Origin: W0P28-013 sp963658575
GTDB taxonomy: Bacteria > Bacteroidota > Bacteroidia > Bacteroidales > Paludibacteraceae
Direction: 5' to 3'
DNA length: 24,819 nucleotides
Assembly (NCBI GenBank): GCA_963658575.1
Contig: CAVKQB010000030.1
Span: 1 to 24,819 of the forward strand
Shown: piece by piece, positions 12,628 to 20,880 of the stretch
How positions within the stretch are numbered: position 1 is the stretch's first letter
Layout of the letters: every line of letters begins with the position of its first letter
Made by a program: the position numbers and the translations under genes
The notes under the pieces: model-generated
The model's database searches: none
Told to the model about the DNA's origin: nothing
Seen by the model: only the letters and a program-made list of their open reading frames with translations

Positions 12628-13359
12628 ATGAAGAAAATTATCTTTTGCGTTGTGCTGGTTGCTTGTTGTGCGGCTTGCAAAGAAGACCCCGATTCGACGT
12701 ATTATTGGAAAAGTAATCCGTCGACTCCAAGCACTCCAAGCACTCCGAGTACTACAACCGTTGTCCCAACGGCAAATTTTTCGGTAAAAGTTCAACAACC
12801 TTTAACGGTTGTCGTTACCGACAAATCCGAAAATGCGACTTATTATAGTTGGGATTTTGGCGATGGAAATACATCGACACAGAAAAATCCGACCCACAAG
12901 TACAATGGAATCGGCGTGTACAAAATTACTTTGACGGTAACCAGTAAAACGGGCAATAAGTCTTCTGTCTCAAAAAATGTAACAGTAGAGGCTCCAACAA
13001 AATGTTATTTTTCTGGCGTAACATATAAAAAATTGTCGGTAAACAATAAGTATATTAAGTTTAAGTTAATAGACGATGATATATTTACAACAACATGGGC
13101 AAATTCTGTTTACAAACTGATATCGACAGCAAATTTACCCTATCAATTTACATTGTCGAGCCCTATATTGATGGATGGGCTTGCTGATGATGATTGGTAT
13201 AAGATAAATGTGTATTACAGCGATAGTAATTCTGGGAATGGCACTTTACTCGCTAGTTTTCTGTTTTACACGAGTACACTATTAAGCAAGTATCCGACCG
13301 AATTGACATGGCCGGCAGTCGATGGAAATCAAATAAATTGCCAATTTATTTGGAAATAA
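12628..13359 (+). CDS. PKD-domain lipoprotein
   Basis: 243 residues. The signal peptide ends in a lipobox with Cys17 (VACCAAC), followed by KEDPDS. Acidic residues right after C-K resemble the Bacteroidota lipoprotein export signal, so a surface location is likely. A short Ser-Thr-Pro repeat (STPSTPSTPST, coded by 9-bp repeats) links to a PKD domain at about 47-120 with the signature YYSWDFGDGNTSTQKNPTHKY. Residues 125-243 are unrecognised, with hydrophobic and aromatic beta-like sequence ending in NCQFIWK. The second half is distinctly more AT-rich than neighbouring genes, which may indicate transfer or relaxed selection. PKD domains usually mediate protein or glycan interactions outside the cell. 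A terminator follows at 13412-13442. Confidence 0.8.
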   Translation: MKKIIFCVVLVACCAACKEDPDSTYYWKSNPSTPSTPSTPSTTTVVPTANFSVKVQQPLTVVVTDKSENATYYSWDFGDGNTSTQKNPTHKYNGIGVYKITLTVTSKTGNKSSVSKNVTVEAPTKCYFSGVTYKKLSVNNKYIKFKLIDDDIFTTTWANSVYKLISTANLPYQFTLSSPILMDGLADDDWYKINVYYSDSNSGNGTLLASFLFYTSTLLSKYPTELTWPAVDGNQINCQFIWK

Positions 13360-13411
13360 AGCCTGACAATTTTATAAAGTGCGCACGTATATGTAGCACT
13401 TCCATTTACAG

Positions 13412-13442
13412 AAAAATGCACTCTTTTTGAGTGCATTTTTTT
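13412..13442 (+). terminator. Rho-independent terminator after the PKD lipoprotein gene
   Basis: aaaaatgcactc-ttttt-gagtgcattttt, a 12-bp stem with 5-nt loop, continued by more T. The A-run on the left would also serve the opposite strand. Confidence 0.9.
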
Positions 13443-13640
13443 GCGGCTTGGCTTCGCACGGCGTTCTAAGTCGAGTGCATGCCCGATAATGCCGACAATC
13501 GCTTTTTTATCTCTCTGATTTTCAGTAAGATAAAAAATAATTTTGAAAAATCGGTACTTTGTTGGTACACAGTAGTGTAAAATGTCGTACCTTTGCGGCG
13601 GTGTGCAAGTCAAAATAGTTTTTCGCACCATGTTTTTTTG
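13443..13640. other. Spacer with promoter-like elements before the exporter operon
   Basis: No ORF supported. It contains a TACCTTTG box at 13588-13595 and a near match (TACTTTG, 13555-13561), with AT-rich sequence between. Confidence 0.6.
13588..13595 (+). promoter_or_regulatory. Upstream -7 element of the exporter operon
   Basis: TACCTTTG, exact match; no TTTG at 19-21 nt. Predicted start near 13602, about 77 nt before the ATPase gene. Confidence 0.5.
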
Positions 13641-13648
13641 TACCTTTG
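13641..13648 (+). promoter_or_regulatory. Proximal -7 element of the exporter operon
   Basis: TACCTTTG, exact match, preceded by a T-rich stretch but no clear TTTG at the right distance. Predicted start near 13655, about 24 nt before the ATPase ATG and directly at a small 8-codon frame (13656-13682). Confidence 0.6.
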
Positions 13649-13678
13649 CCCTTGTATGACAGACCACAAAGTACGGCG

Positions 13679-14353
13679 ATGATACAACTCGAAAATATCC
13701 ACAAGACCTACAATCTCGGCACGCCCAACGCGCTGCATGTGCTGAAAGGCATCACGCTCGATGTGGCCGATGGCGAATTTGTCTCCATCATGGGCGCGTC
13801 GGGTTCGGGCAAATCGACACTGCTCAACATTGTCGGGCTGCTCGACAACTACGACGAGGGCGCATACCGCCTCGACGGGCAACTCATCAAGAATTTGAGC
13901 GAGACGGAGGCTGCTCGCGTGCGCAACCAGAAGATTGGATTTGTATTCCAATCGTTCAACCTCATCAGTTACAAGACGGCGTTGGAAAACGTGGCCTTGC
14001 CGCTCTACTACCGTGGCGTGAGCCGCAAACGGCGCAACGTGCTGGCCATGGAATACCTCGACAAGATGGGGCTGAAAGAGTGGGCTAGCCACCTGCCCAA
14101 CGAACTTTCGGGCGGTCAGAAACAGCGCGTGGCCATAGCGCGCGCCATCGTAGCCAAGCCGAGCCTGATACTGGCCGACGAACCCACAGGCGCACTCGAT
14201 AGTGCCACGTCGCAGGAGGTGATGAACATTCTGCGCCAAGTGAACGCCGACGAACACGTTACGATGGTCATCGTAACGCACGCCATCGAGGTGGCCGAGC
14301 AGACGCAACGCATCATTCGTTTCAAAGACGGTGTGATAGAGGGCGACCGATGA
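13679..14353 (+). CDS. ABC transporter ATP-binding protein, MacB/LolD type
   Basis: 224 residues from ATG 13679, which aligns with family starts (MIQLENIHKTY); an in-frame TTG at 13646 would lie inside the promoter box. Walker A GASGSGKST at 39-47, Q-loop Gln91 (FVFQSFNLI), signature LSGGQ at 143-147, Walker B LILADE at 163-168, D-loop GALDS, and switch His201 are all intact. The class (LolD/MacB/FtsE) powers mechanotransmission rather than classical solute import. Its stop overlaps the start of permease 1 (ATGA, 14350-14353), so the two are coupled. It is the first gene of the eight-gene unit 13679-22206. Confidence 0.95.
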   Translation: MIQLENIHKTYNLGTPNALHVLKGITLDVADGEFVSIMGASGSGKSTLLNIVGLLDNYDEGAYRLDGQLIKNLSETEAARVRNQKIGFVFQSFNLISYKTALENVALPLYYRGVSRKRRNVLAMEYLDKMGLKEWASHLPNELSGGQKQRVAIARAIVAKPSLILADEPTGALDSATSQEVMNILRQVNADEHVTMVIVTHAIEVAEQTQRIIRFKDGVIEGDR

Positions 14354-15600
14354 AAGACCTGTTCGACGAAATATGGCTCACCATGCGCTCCAACACGCTG
14401 CGGACGTGCCTCACGGGATTTTCCATCGCATGGGGCATCTTCATGCTCATCATTCTGCTGGGCGCGGGCAACGGTCTGCAAAACGGCATGCGGCAGGGCT
14501 TCAGCTACATGGCGAAAAACTCCTATTCGCTGTGGCCGAGTTACACATCGAAGCCTTACGGCGGCATGCAAAAGGGGCGGCGGCTCTATTTCACCCAAGC
14601 CGACATCGATTTTCTGAAGCACAACGTGCCAAATTATGTCGAATTTTCGGCCATCTACGACAAGTGGAACGCCACCATAACCTACGGTCAAGAGTCGGCA
14701 TCGACCTCGATGAGCGGCGTAGAGCCGGGGTTCGAAAAACTGCGTATGCTCGAGATTAAGAGCGGGCGTTTTCTCAATACCGTCGACGAACGCGACAGGC
14801 GCAAATCGGTAGTGATACACACCAAAACCGCCCAAGCACTATTCCGCGATGACGAAGCCGTGGGAAAGTATGTGATGGTGGAAAAAGTGCCGTTTTGCGT
14901 CGTCGGCACCTACGAAAATGCGGGCGGAGGCGGCAGTCGCCAACCCGAATTCTACATTCCGTATGCCACGGCGCAAGCCATATTCAATGCATCGGGGCGC
15001 ATCTACGATGTGTCGTTCACGGTCGAAGGCATCGAAACGAAAGAGGCGAACGAGCAATACAACCAAAACCTGCGTCGCTTGTTGGCGCAGCGTTTGCACT
15101 TCGACCCCACCGACCAAAACGCTGTGTGGATAGCCGACCGCATGAAAAATTACATGCAGACACAAACCATATTCGGTGCCATCGCACTGTTTGTGTGGAT
15201 TATCGGCATCGGCACGCTGGTGGCCGGCATCGTGGGTGTGAGCAATATCATGCTGATAACGGTGAAAGAGCGCACGCACGAATTTGGTATTCGCAAGGCG
15301 TTGGGCGCATCGCCCGCCTCGATTTTGCGGCAAGTAGTGGTCGAGTCGCTCACAATAACCGCCGTCTTCGGGTTTCTCGGCATGATGCTGGGCATACTCA
15401 CCACCGAAGGCGTGGCCAAAGTGCTGGAAATGAATCAACAAAACTCCAACAATATGACCATTTTCGTCAATCCGACGGTCGATCTTTCCATCGTCGTGGC
15501 GGCCACTTCCATTTTGGTGTTGGCGGGCGTATTGGCTGGTTATGTGCCTGCACGGCGTGCCGTCGGCATCAAACCGATAGAGGCGTTGCAGTATAAATGA
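14350..15600 (+). CDS. MacB-like ABC permease 1
   Basis: 416 residues with the MacB/FtsX plan: a first membrane span at about 20-40 (FSIAWGIFMLIILLGAGNGL), a large periplasmic MacB_PCD domain (about 45-275), then three spans. The second span begins ALFVWIIGIGTLVAGIVGVS and runs into NIMLITVKERTHEFGIRKAL, the conserved cytoplasmic coupling motif, with GASPASILRQVVVESL after it. The C-terminus VPARRAVGIKPIEALQYK matches the family's PARRAA-IPIEALR ending. It acts in the inner membrane with the ATPase upstream and, by context, the adaptor and TolC-like protein downstream. A 13-nt gap separates it from permease 2. Confidence 0.93.
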   Translation: MKDLFDEIWLTMRSNTLRTCLTGFSIAWGIFMLIILLGAGNGLQNGMRQGFSYMAKNSYSLWPSYTSKPYGGMQKGRRLYFTQADIDFLKHNVPNYVEFSAIYDKWNATITYGQESASTSMSGVEPGFEKLRMLEIKSGRFLNTVDERDRRKSVVIHTKTAQALFRDDEAVGKYVMVEKVPFCVVGTYENAGGGGSRQPEFYIPYATAQAIFNASGRIYDVSFTVEGIETKEANEQYNQNLRRLLAQRLHFDPTDQNAVWIADRMKNYMQTQTIFGAIALFVWIIGIGTLVAGIVGVSNIMLITVKERTHEFGIRKALGASPASILRQVVVESLTITAVFGFLGMMLGILTTEGVAKVLEMNQQNSNNMTIFVNPTVDLSIVVAATSILVLAGVLAGYVPARRAVGIKPIEALQYK

Positions 15601-15613
15601 GAGGCGTGGAACG

Positions 15614-16879
15614 ATGTTCGATTTAGACTTTTGGCACGAGATTCGGCAGACGATTATGCGCAATAAATCGCGCAGCCTGCTCACGGCGTTCGGCGTCTTT
15701 TGGGGCATGTTCATGCTCACCGTGATGGCCGGCATGGGCGTTGGTGCGCGTAACGGCATAAGCAACGGCACCGACCAAATAGAATCGAATTCGGTGTTCA
15801 TGTGGGCAGACAAAACGTCGGAACCCTACAAAGGCTTTCAGCGCGGCCGCTCTTGGACGATAAGTGTCAACGATTACGAGGCTGTGCGGCAACAGTTTGC
15901 GCCACGCATCAAATACATCAGCGGCGTTGTGTGGGGCGACAACCGTGGCGATAAAAACGTGGTGCGCGGCGAGCGGTCGGGTTCCTTCTCGGTGATGGGA
16001 TTCGCTGCCGACTACGACAAAATAGAGCCAGTGCGCATACTGCAAGGGCGTTTCATCAACGAGATGGACGTGCGCGACCACCGCAAAGTGTGTGTCGTGG
16101 GCAAACGCGTGCTGAACGACCTTTTTGCGCCAGGCGAACAGCCCATCGGCGAACTCGTCAGAGTGAATGGCGTGTACTACACCGTGGTGGGCGTGGTCGA
16201 ATCTGTATCAGACCGCATACAACTTTTCGGCAACAGGGACGAAATGATCAATCTGCCGATAACCACGCTGCAACTGGCGCAAAACATGGTGAACGAGATT
16301 CATTGCCTTGCCATTGCGGCACCCCCTTCGGAAAATATCGAAACGCTCGAAGAGGACGTGAAACAGTTTCTGAAACAGCGCAACAACATCTCGCCCACCG
16401 ACGAACAAGCCCTCACTTCGTTCAATCTGCGCAAGATTTTCCAACTATTCGAAGGGCTGACGCTCGGTATCAATGTGCTGATATGGATTGTGGGACTTGG
16501 CACACTTCTTGCGGGAGTGGTTGGCGTGAGCAACATCATGCTGGTAACGGTGCGCGAACGTACGCAGGAAATTGGCGTTCGGCGTGCGCTGGGCGCGTCG
16601 CCGTCGACCATCATCAAACAGATAATGTGCGAAGGACTTGTGCTGACGGCTGCCGCCGGACTGCTCGGTCTGCTTGCTGGCGTGGGGCTGCTGGCGTTGG
16701 TGTCGTCGTTGCTGACTGGCGCCAGCGATGTGCAAGAGTTGCTGCTCGACCCGCAAATCTCGTTCGACGTGGCGTTGGCGGCGTTGGGCATCATCGTGTT
16801 GGCGGGCTTGCTTGCAGGCTGGCTACCGTCGAAACGCGCTTTGCAGATAAAAGCCATCGATGCCCTGCGCGACGAATAA
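15614..16879 (+). CDS. MacB-like ABC permease 2
   Basis: 421 residues with the same architecture as permease 1: first span at about 21-41 (LTAFGVFWGMFMLTVMAGMG), a periplasmic PCD domain, and three C-terminal spans with NIMLVTVRERTQEIGVRRAL and GASPSTIIKQIM. It ends LPSKRALQIKAIDALRDE. Overall similarity to permease 1 is moderate, so the pair is likely an old duplication that now acts as a heterodimer, as is common in Bacteroidota loci of this type. The differing periplasmic parts (for example NVVRGERSGSFSVMGFAADY here) may recognise different partners. Confidence 0.93.
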   Translation: MFDLDFWHEIRQTIMRNKSRSLLTAFGVFWGMFMLTVMAGMGVGARNGISNGTDQIESNSVFMWADKTSEPYKGFQRGRSWTISVNDYEAVRQQFAPRIKYISGVVWGDNRGDKNVVRGERSGSFSVMGFAADYDKIEPVRILQGRFINEMDVRDHRKVCVVGKRVLNDLFAPGEQPIGELVRVNGVYYTVVGVVESVSDRIQLFGNRDEMINLPITTLQLAQNMVNEIHCLAIAAPPSENIETLEEDVKQFLKQRNNISPTDEQALTSFNLRKIFQLFEGLTLGINVLIWIVGLGTLLAGVVGVSNIMLVTVRERTQEIGVRRALGASPSTIIKQIMCEGLVLTAAAGLLGLLAGVGLLALVSSLLTGASDVQELLLDPQISFDVALAALGIIVLAGLLAGWLPSKRALQIKAIDALRDE

Positions 16880-16903
16880 AACCAAACAACAATTTTCCGA
16901 AAG

Positions 16904-17509
16904 ATGAATAACGCAAAAAAAAGCATAAAAACACTACTTGTGGTGGCTCTGTGCTGGGCAACGTTGCCAGCCTACGCCCTCACCAAACCCGAAGCCGACT
17001 CGCTGCGCCACGAGGTGCGCCTAGGCTGGGGCGATATGCTTTTCGAAACGGCTATGTGGCACAGCACGCTCCACACCGACGACTATCGCTACACTGGGCA
17101 TCTGTTTGCCGAATACCAATACCACCCCAAGTCGTGGCTCTCGGTGGGCATGATAGCCGACTACGAACAGGTGTTGTGGCGGCAATTGGACGACAATTCG
17201 CAGCACACGTTCTACAACATCGGGCTGCTGCCGACGGTGCGTTTTACCTACTATTTCCACGAATATGTCAATCTCTACTCGGCACTGTTTGTCGGCCTGA
17301 ACGTGAACGGCGGCAGCGACCGCGACTTCCGCAATAGGCTTGTGGCGTGTGCGCCCGCCTTTGGAATTACCGCCTTAGGCCTGAGCGTGGGCAAGGAACA
17401 TTGGTTTGGTGCTGTGGAAATTGGCGGACTGAACGCTCTTGTGAGCAAAGACGAAATATACATGTTGGGCTCGCGGCTCTTTACGGCATCGGTGGGCTAT
17501 CGTTTTTGA
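16904..17509 (+). CDS. Probable small outer-membrane beta-barrel protein
   Basis: 201 residues. A signal peptide (1-25, ending LPAYA) precedes alternating hydrophobic/polar sequence rich in Tyr, Trp and Phe: HLFAEYQYHPKSWLSVGMIA, YNIGLLPTVRFTYYFHEYVN, LYSALFVGLNVNGG, GAVEIGGLNALV, RLFTASVGYRF. It ends in Arg-Phe, the C-terminal aromatic expected for BAM-inserted barrels. The size suits an 8-stranded barrel. It is 24 nt after permease 2 and 25 nt before the hydrolase gene, in the same operon. I do not recognise a named family. Roles such as anchoring or releasing the lipoproteins encoded next to it are possible but unproven. Confidence 0.7.
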   Translation: MNNAKKSIKTLLVVALCWATLPAYALTKPEADSLRHEVRLGWGDMLFETAMWHSTLHTDDYRYTGHLFAEYQYHPKSWLSVGMIADYEQVLWRQLDDNSQHTFYNIGLLPTVRFTYYFHEYVNLYSALFVGLNVNGGSDRDFRNRLVACAPAFGITALGLSVGKEHWFGAVEIGGLNALVSKDEIYMLGSRLFTASVGYRF

Positions 17510-17534
17510 AAAAAATCAGAAGAAATCAGAAAAA

Positions 17535-18824
17535 ATGAACAAATCAGTTGCAAATATAGCGTTGTTGGCTCTGTTGTTGGTCGCCGCGGGCTGCAAGCAC
17601 GACATACCCGAATACATCAATTTCAGCAATTACGAAAATCTGGGGCGCACCTTCGTTCCGATGAGCGAAACCACCAGCGACATCATGGACGAAGCCCCGT
17701 GGGACGACATCGAGGAGCAGGTCGAATTCGACGACAACGGCGATATCATTGCGCCACAGCAAGCCCCGATGACGCGCGCCACATCGATAACGCAAACCGA
17801 CCTCTTCCGCGAACTGATTTCGACCTTCAACGCACGCAAGGTGCATCAGGTGGCGGGCGTGTACGAAAGCACCGACCTGCACGGCAATCCGATTCGTGTG
17901 TCGGGCAAATTCTTCTACCCCAAAAACGAGCCGATGAAAAACCTGATTATAGTGTCGCACTACACCATCGGAGCCAACCGCGAAGCACCATCGGAAACCT
18001 TCAGCTTCGAAGCCATGTTTGCCGCGCTGGGCTACGGCGTGGTCATGGCCGACTACATCGGGTTTGGCGTTACGGCCGACAGCATTCACCCCTATTTGCA
18101 GTCCGAAACCACGGCGCGCAATGTGATAGATATGGCGTTGGCCGTGCGGCCGTTTATCGCTGCTCGTGGCCTGAAAGTGGAGTCGGACGAAATCATCTTG
18201 CTCGGCTATTCGCAGGGCGGTGCCACCACACTGCACGTGCAGCGGCTGCTCGAAACTTTTCCGGAATACGATGGGCTTTTCAAAATCAAGAAAAATTACG
18301 CCGGCGCAGGCCCGTACGACATAGCGCGCACCTACGACTACTGCGTGAAACAGGACAAAACGGGCATTCCGTGCGCCATTCCAATGATTATTCAGGGCAT
18401 GAGCGTGGGCATGGACAAACCGCTCGACATGGCGTATTTCTTCAAAGACCCGCTGCTGTCGCACTACGACGAATGGATCAACTCGAAAAAATACACCGTA
18501 AACCAGATGTCGACACTCATCGGCGTGAACCGCTTGAGCAAAATTCTGACCGAAAACGGCATCGATCGCACCAAAAACGAGACGGCGCGCTTCTATCGCG
18601 AATTGATTCAAAACAGCATTCCGCGCACCTATATTCCCAAGGCGCCGCTCTACATGTTCCACTCGGAGGATGACCAGACTGTGCCGTTTGTTAATTCGCA
18701 GGTGATGCAGCGGCAGTTCCGCGAAAAAGCACCGCAGGTGGAGTACGATTTCGGACATTACGGCAACCACATGAAGGGAGCCATCAAATTTCTGCAAAAA
18801 GTTGGTAAGGAGCTGAAGAAATGA
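17535..18824 (+). CDS. Alpha/beta-hydrolase lipoprotein (secretory lipase-like)
   Basis: 429 residues. The lipobox ends at Cys20 (LLLVAAGC), followed by KHDIPEY. A low-complexity acidic linker (about 45-80) leads to an alpha/beta-hydrolase domain from about 120. LIIVSHYTIGAN (137-148) fits the oxyanion region, the nucleophile elbow is GYSQG with Ser226, the acid is probably Asp379 or Asp380 (FHSEDDQTVP), and the base is His408 or His412 (FGHYGNHMKG). The triad is therefore intact. Layout and size recall secretory lipases and related peptidase/esterase lipoproteins. The substrate is unknown: an acyl ester or a peptide are both possible. Its last 4 nt overlap the start of the next lipoprotein gene (ATGA), a sign of coupled translation. 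Confidence 0.85.
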   Translation: MNKSVANIALLALLLVAAGCKHDIPEYINFSNYENLGRTFVPMSETTSDIMDEAPWDDIEEQVEFDDNGDIIAPQQAPMTRATSITQTDLFRELISTFNARKVHQVAGVYESTDLHGNPIRVSGKFFYPKNEPMKNLIIVSHYTIGANREAPSETFSFEAMFAALGYGVVMADYIGFGVTADSIHPYLQSETTARNVIDMALAVRPFIAARGLKVESDEIILLGYSQGGATTLHVQRLLETFPEYDGLFKIKKNYAGAGPYDIARTYDYCVKQDKTGIPCAIPMIIQGMSVGMDKPLDMAYFFKDPLLSHYDEWINSKKYTVNQMSTLIGVNRLSKILTENGIDRTKNETARFYRELIQNSIPRTYIPKAPLYMFHSEDDQTVPFVNSQVMQRQFREKAPQVEYDFGHYGNHMKGAIKFLQKVGKELKK

Positions 18825-19759
18825 AGACAAAACTACTGAAACTGACCGGTTTGATGGCGGCCGTGTTGATGCTGCTGCCGTCGTGCAAAAAAGAGACGGT
18901 AACGAGCAGTACCTTCGATATGTCGGTGAGCAAAATTCAGTCGTCGGCGGTGTGGATCGATGTGATACCCGAAAACAACGACTTTTACTACCGCGTGGGC
19001 ATCGTGTCGGCGGCCGATTACGCCAAGTATGAGTCCGATGCCAACTTTATCGACAACGATTACGCCGAAATGCTCAAACTGTACGACACGATATGCGAAC
19101 TTTTGGGGCGCGACAATGTGTCGTCGCTCGAAGAGACGCTCTTCGAAGTCGGTGCCATCGACGGACAACGCCGAATGCTGCAGCCCGAAACCGACTACTA
19201 CCTGTTCGCTTATCGGCTCAATAGCAAAAAGAAACCGATAAGAACGCTCGTCAAACTGCCGTTCAAAACGGTGGCGAAACCTGTTTCCGACATCACTTTT
19301 GCACTCACCGCCCAAGGGACGGAACTGATGGTAACGCCATCGAACAACGACACCTACTTCTGGGATTTCGAACTGAAACAGACCGTCGACGACGACTATT
19401 TCGGCTCCATCTATTATTGTTTCAGCGATATCATCGACAATTACTACACATACGATTTCATCGACAATCTGCTCTCGCAAGGCAACGATACCACCGATTG
19501 GGCGTACTTCTATTCGCTGTCGGAGGGCGACACACTGCAGGTGGCGTGCGTAGGTTACGCTGGCGAACCATCGTCGGAATACGCATTTTTCGAAGTAATC
19601 TACCGAGGCGACGACCAAACCGCCGATGTGCGCCCGATAAACGACCCGCTGTACGACGAGATGTTGGATTCGACGGACACCGCGCAGGCATCGGCACGCC
19701 AACACGCCATCGAACGGTGCATCGCCCGACAATGTAAAACCCATAAAAAAACGAAATAG
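18821..19759 (+). CDS. Lipoprotein with two Fn3-like modules, unknown function
   Basis: 312 residues. Signal peptide with lipobox Cys22 (MLLPSC), then KKETVTSS. Residues about 26-135 and 145-265 look like two related modules: each opens with a strand such as TFDMSVSKIQSSAVWIDVIP or ITFALTAQGTELMVTPSNND, then a Y/F-W/Y-rich strand (DFYYRVGIVSAADY; DTYFWDFELKQTV) and a helix. The first ends in ETDYYLFAYRL, the second in TLQVACVGYAG. This paired pattern is common in Bacteroidota lipoproteins and is often annotated as fibronectin III-like. The C-terminal tail is polar and basic (ERCIARQCKTHKKTK). It overlaps the hydrolase gene by 4 nt and is 2 nt before the adaptor gene. Confidence 0.75.
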   Translation: MKTKLLKLTGLMAAVLMLLPSCKKETVTSSTFDMSVSKIQSSAVWIDVIPENNDFYYRVGIVSAADYAKYESDANFIDNDYAEMLKLYDTICELLGRDNVSSLEETLFEVGAIDGQRRMLQPETDYYLFAYRLNSKKKPIRTLVKLPFKTVAKPVSDITFALTAQGTELMVTPSNNDTYFWDFELKQTVDDDYFGSIYYCFSDIIDNYYTYDFIDNLLSQGNDTTDWAYFYSLSEGDTLQVACVGYAGEPSSEYAFFEVIYRGDDQTADVRPINDPLYDEMLDSTDTAQASARQHAIERCIARQCKTHKKTK

Positions 19760-19761
19760 AT

Positions 19762-20865
19762 ATGAAAAAAGCCATCAGAATTGTAGCACTTGCGCTGTTG
19801 GGCGTGGCCGTGGTCGGCATGTTTGTGTTTTTGTGGCAAAAATCGCGCCCCAAGACCGTAACCTACGACATCGTAACGCCATCGCTGCAAAACATCGCAA
19901 AAATGAGCGTGGCCACAGGTCAAATCGAACCGCGCAACGAGGTCGCCATCAAGCCGCAAATATCGGGCATCATCTCCGAAATCTACAAAGAGGCTGGGCA
20001 AAAAGTGGCCGTGGGCGAAATCATCGCGCTGGTCAAAGTCATTCCCGAAATGAGCCAACTGAATAGTGCCGAAAGCCGCATCAGTGTGGCAAAAATCGAT
20101 TTGGAACGCATCGAAGAACAGTACACGCGCGACAAAGACCTATACAACAAAAAGGTGATTGCCCGCGAAGAGTACGAAACGAGCCGCGCCAACTATCTGA
20201 AAGCCAAAGAAGAATTGCAAAACGCCACGGACAACTACGAAATCATACGCGACGGCATCGCACGCCGCTCGGGCGCGTACAGCAACACGCAAATTCGCTC
20301 CACCATCGCTGGCACCATTCTCGATATCCCCGTGAAAGTGGGCAACTCCGTCATTCAGTCGAACAACTTCAACGACGGCACCACCATCGCCACCATTGCC
20401 GACCTTGGCGACATGATTTTCAAAGGCAAAATAGACGAAACCGAAGTCGGTCGCATACGCGAAGGCATGCCCATCGTGCTGAAAATAGGCGCGCTGCAAG
20501 GGCAAACGTTCGATGCTACGCTCGAATACATCTCGCCCAAAGGCACCGAAGAGAGTGGCGCAGTGATGTTCGAGATGAAAGCCGCCGCGCGCATTCCCGA
20601 CACCGTGCTGGTGCGCTCGGGCTACAGTGCCAACGCTGAAATCATTCTCGACAAACGCGACAGCGTGCTGGCTATTCCCGAAAGTTCGGTGGTGTTCGAA
20701 AACGACTCGTCGTTTGTCTATGTGCTGAAAAATAGCGATGGCGACGAACAACAATTCGAGCGCCAACCAATAACCGTGGGGCTTTCCGACGGATTGAACG
20801 TGGAAATTGTGGCTGGACTTGCCGATTCTACACAGGTGCGCGGCCTGCAACATGTCGACGACTAA
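19762..20865 (+). CDS. Periplasmic adaptor (membrane fusion) protein, MacA/HlyD-like
   Basis: 367 residues. One N-terminal span (about 5-25) anchors it in the inner membrane. The first lipoyl half is at about 56-92 (GQIEPRNEVAIKPQISGIIS, AGQKVAVGEIIALV), a helical hairpin at about 100-162 (SAESRISVAKIDLERIEEQY, KKVIAREEYETSRANYLKAK), the second lipoyl half at about 176-198 (IRSTIAGTILDIPVKVGNSV), then beta-barrel and membrane-proximal domains (LGDMIFKGKIDETEVGRIREG; VLAIPESSVVFEND). This is the MacA-type plan that bridges an inner-membrane MacB permease and an outer-membrane TolC channel. It lies 2 nt after the lipoprotein gene and 15 nt before the TolC-like gene. Well supported as an adaptor; the cargo is unknown. 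Confidence 0.93.
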   Translation: MKKAIRIVALALLGVAVVGMFVFLWQKSRPKTVTYDIVTPSLQNIAKMSVATGQIEPRNEVAIKPQISGIISEIYKEAGQKVAVGEIIALVKVIPEMSQLNSAESRISVAKIDLERIEEQYTRDKDLYNKKVIAREEYETSRANYLKAKEELQNATDNYEIIRDGIARRSGAYSNTQIRSTIAGTILDIPVKVGNSVIQSNNFNDGTTIATIADLGDMIFKGKIDETEVGRIREGMPIVLKIGALQGQTFDATLEYISPKGTEESGAVMFEMKAAARIPDTVLVRSGYSANAEIILDKRDSVLAIPESSVVFENDSSFVYVLKNSDGDEQQFERQPITVGLSDGLNVEIVAGLADSTQVRGLQHVDD

Positions 20866-20880
20866 TTTTTTCGCTGCGCT

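Noticed and set aside
13329..13667. 112-codon minus-strand frame over the 13412 terminator
   Set aside because: It runs through a strong terminator and a promoter region, has no recognisable motif and no promoter of its own.
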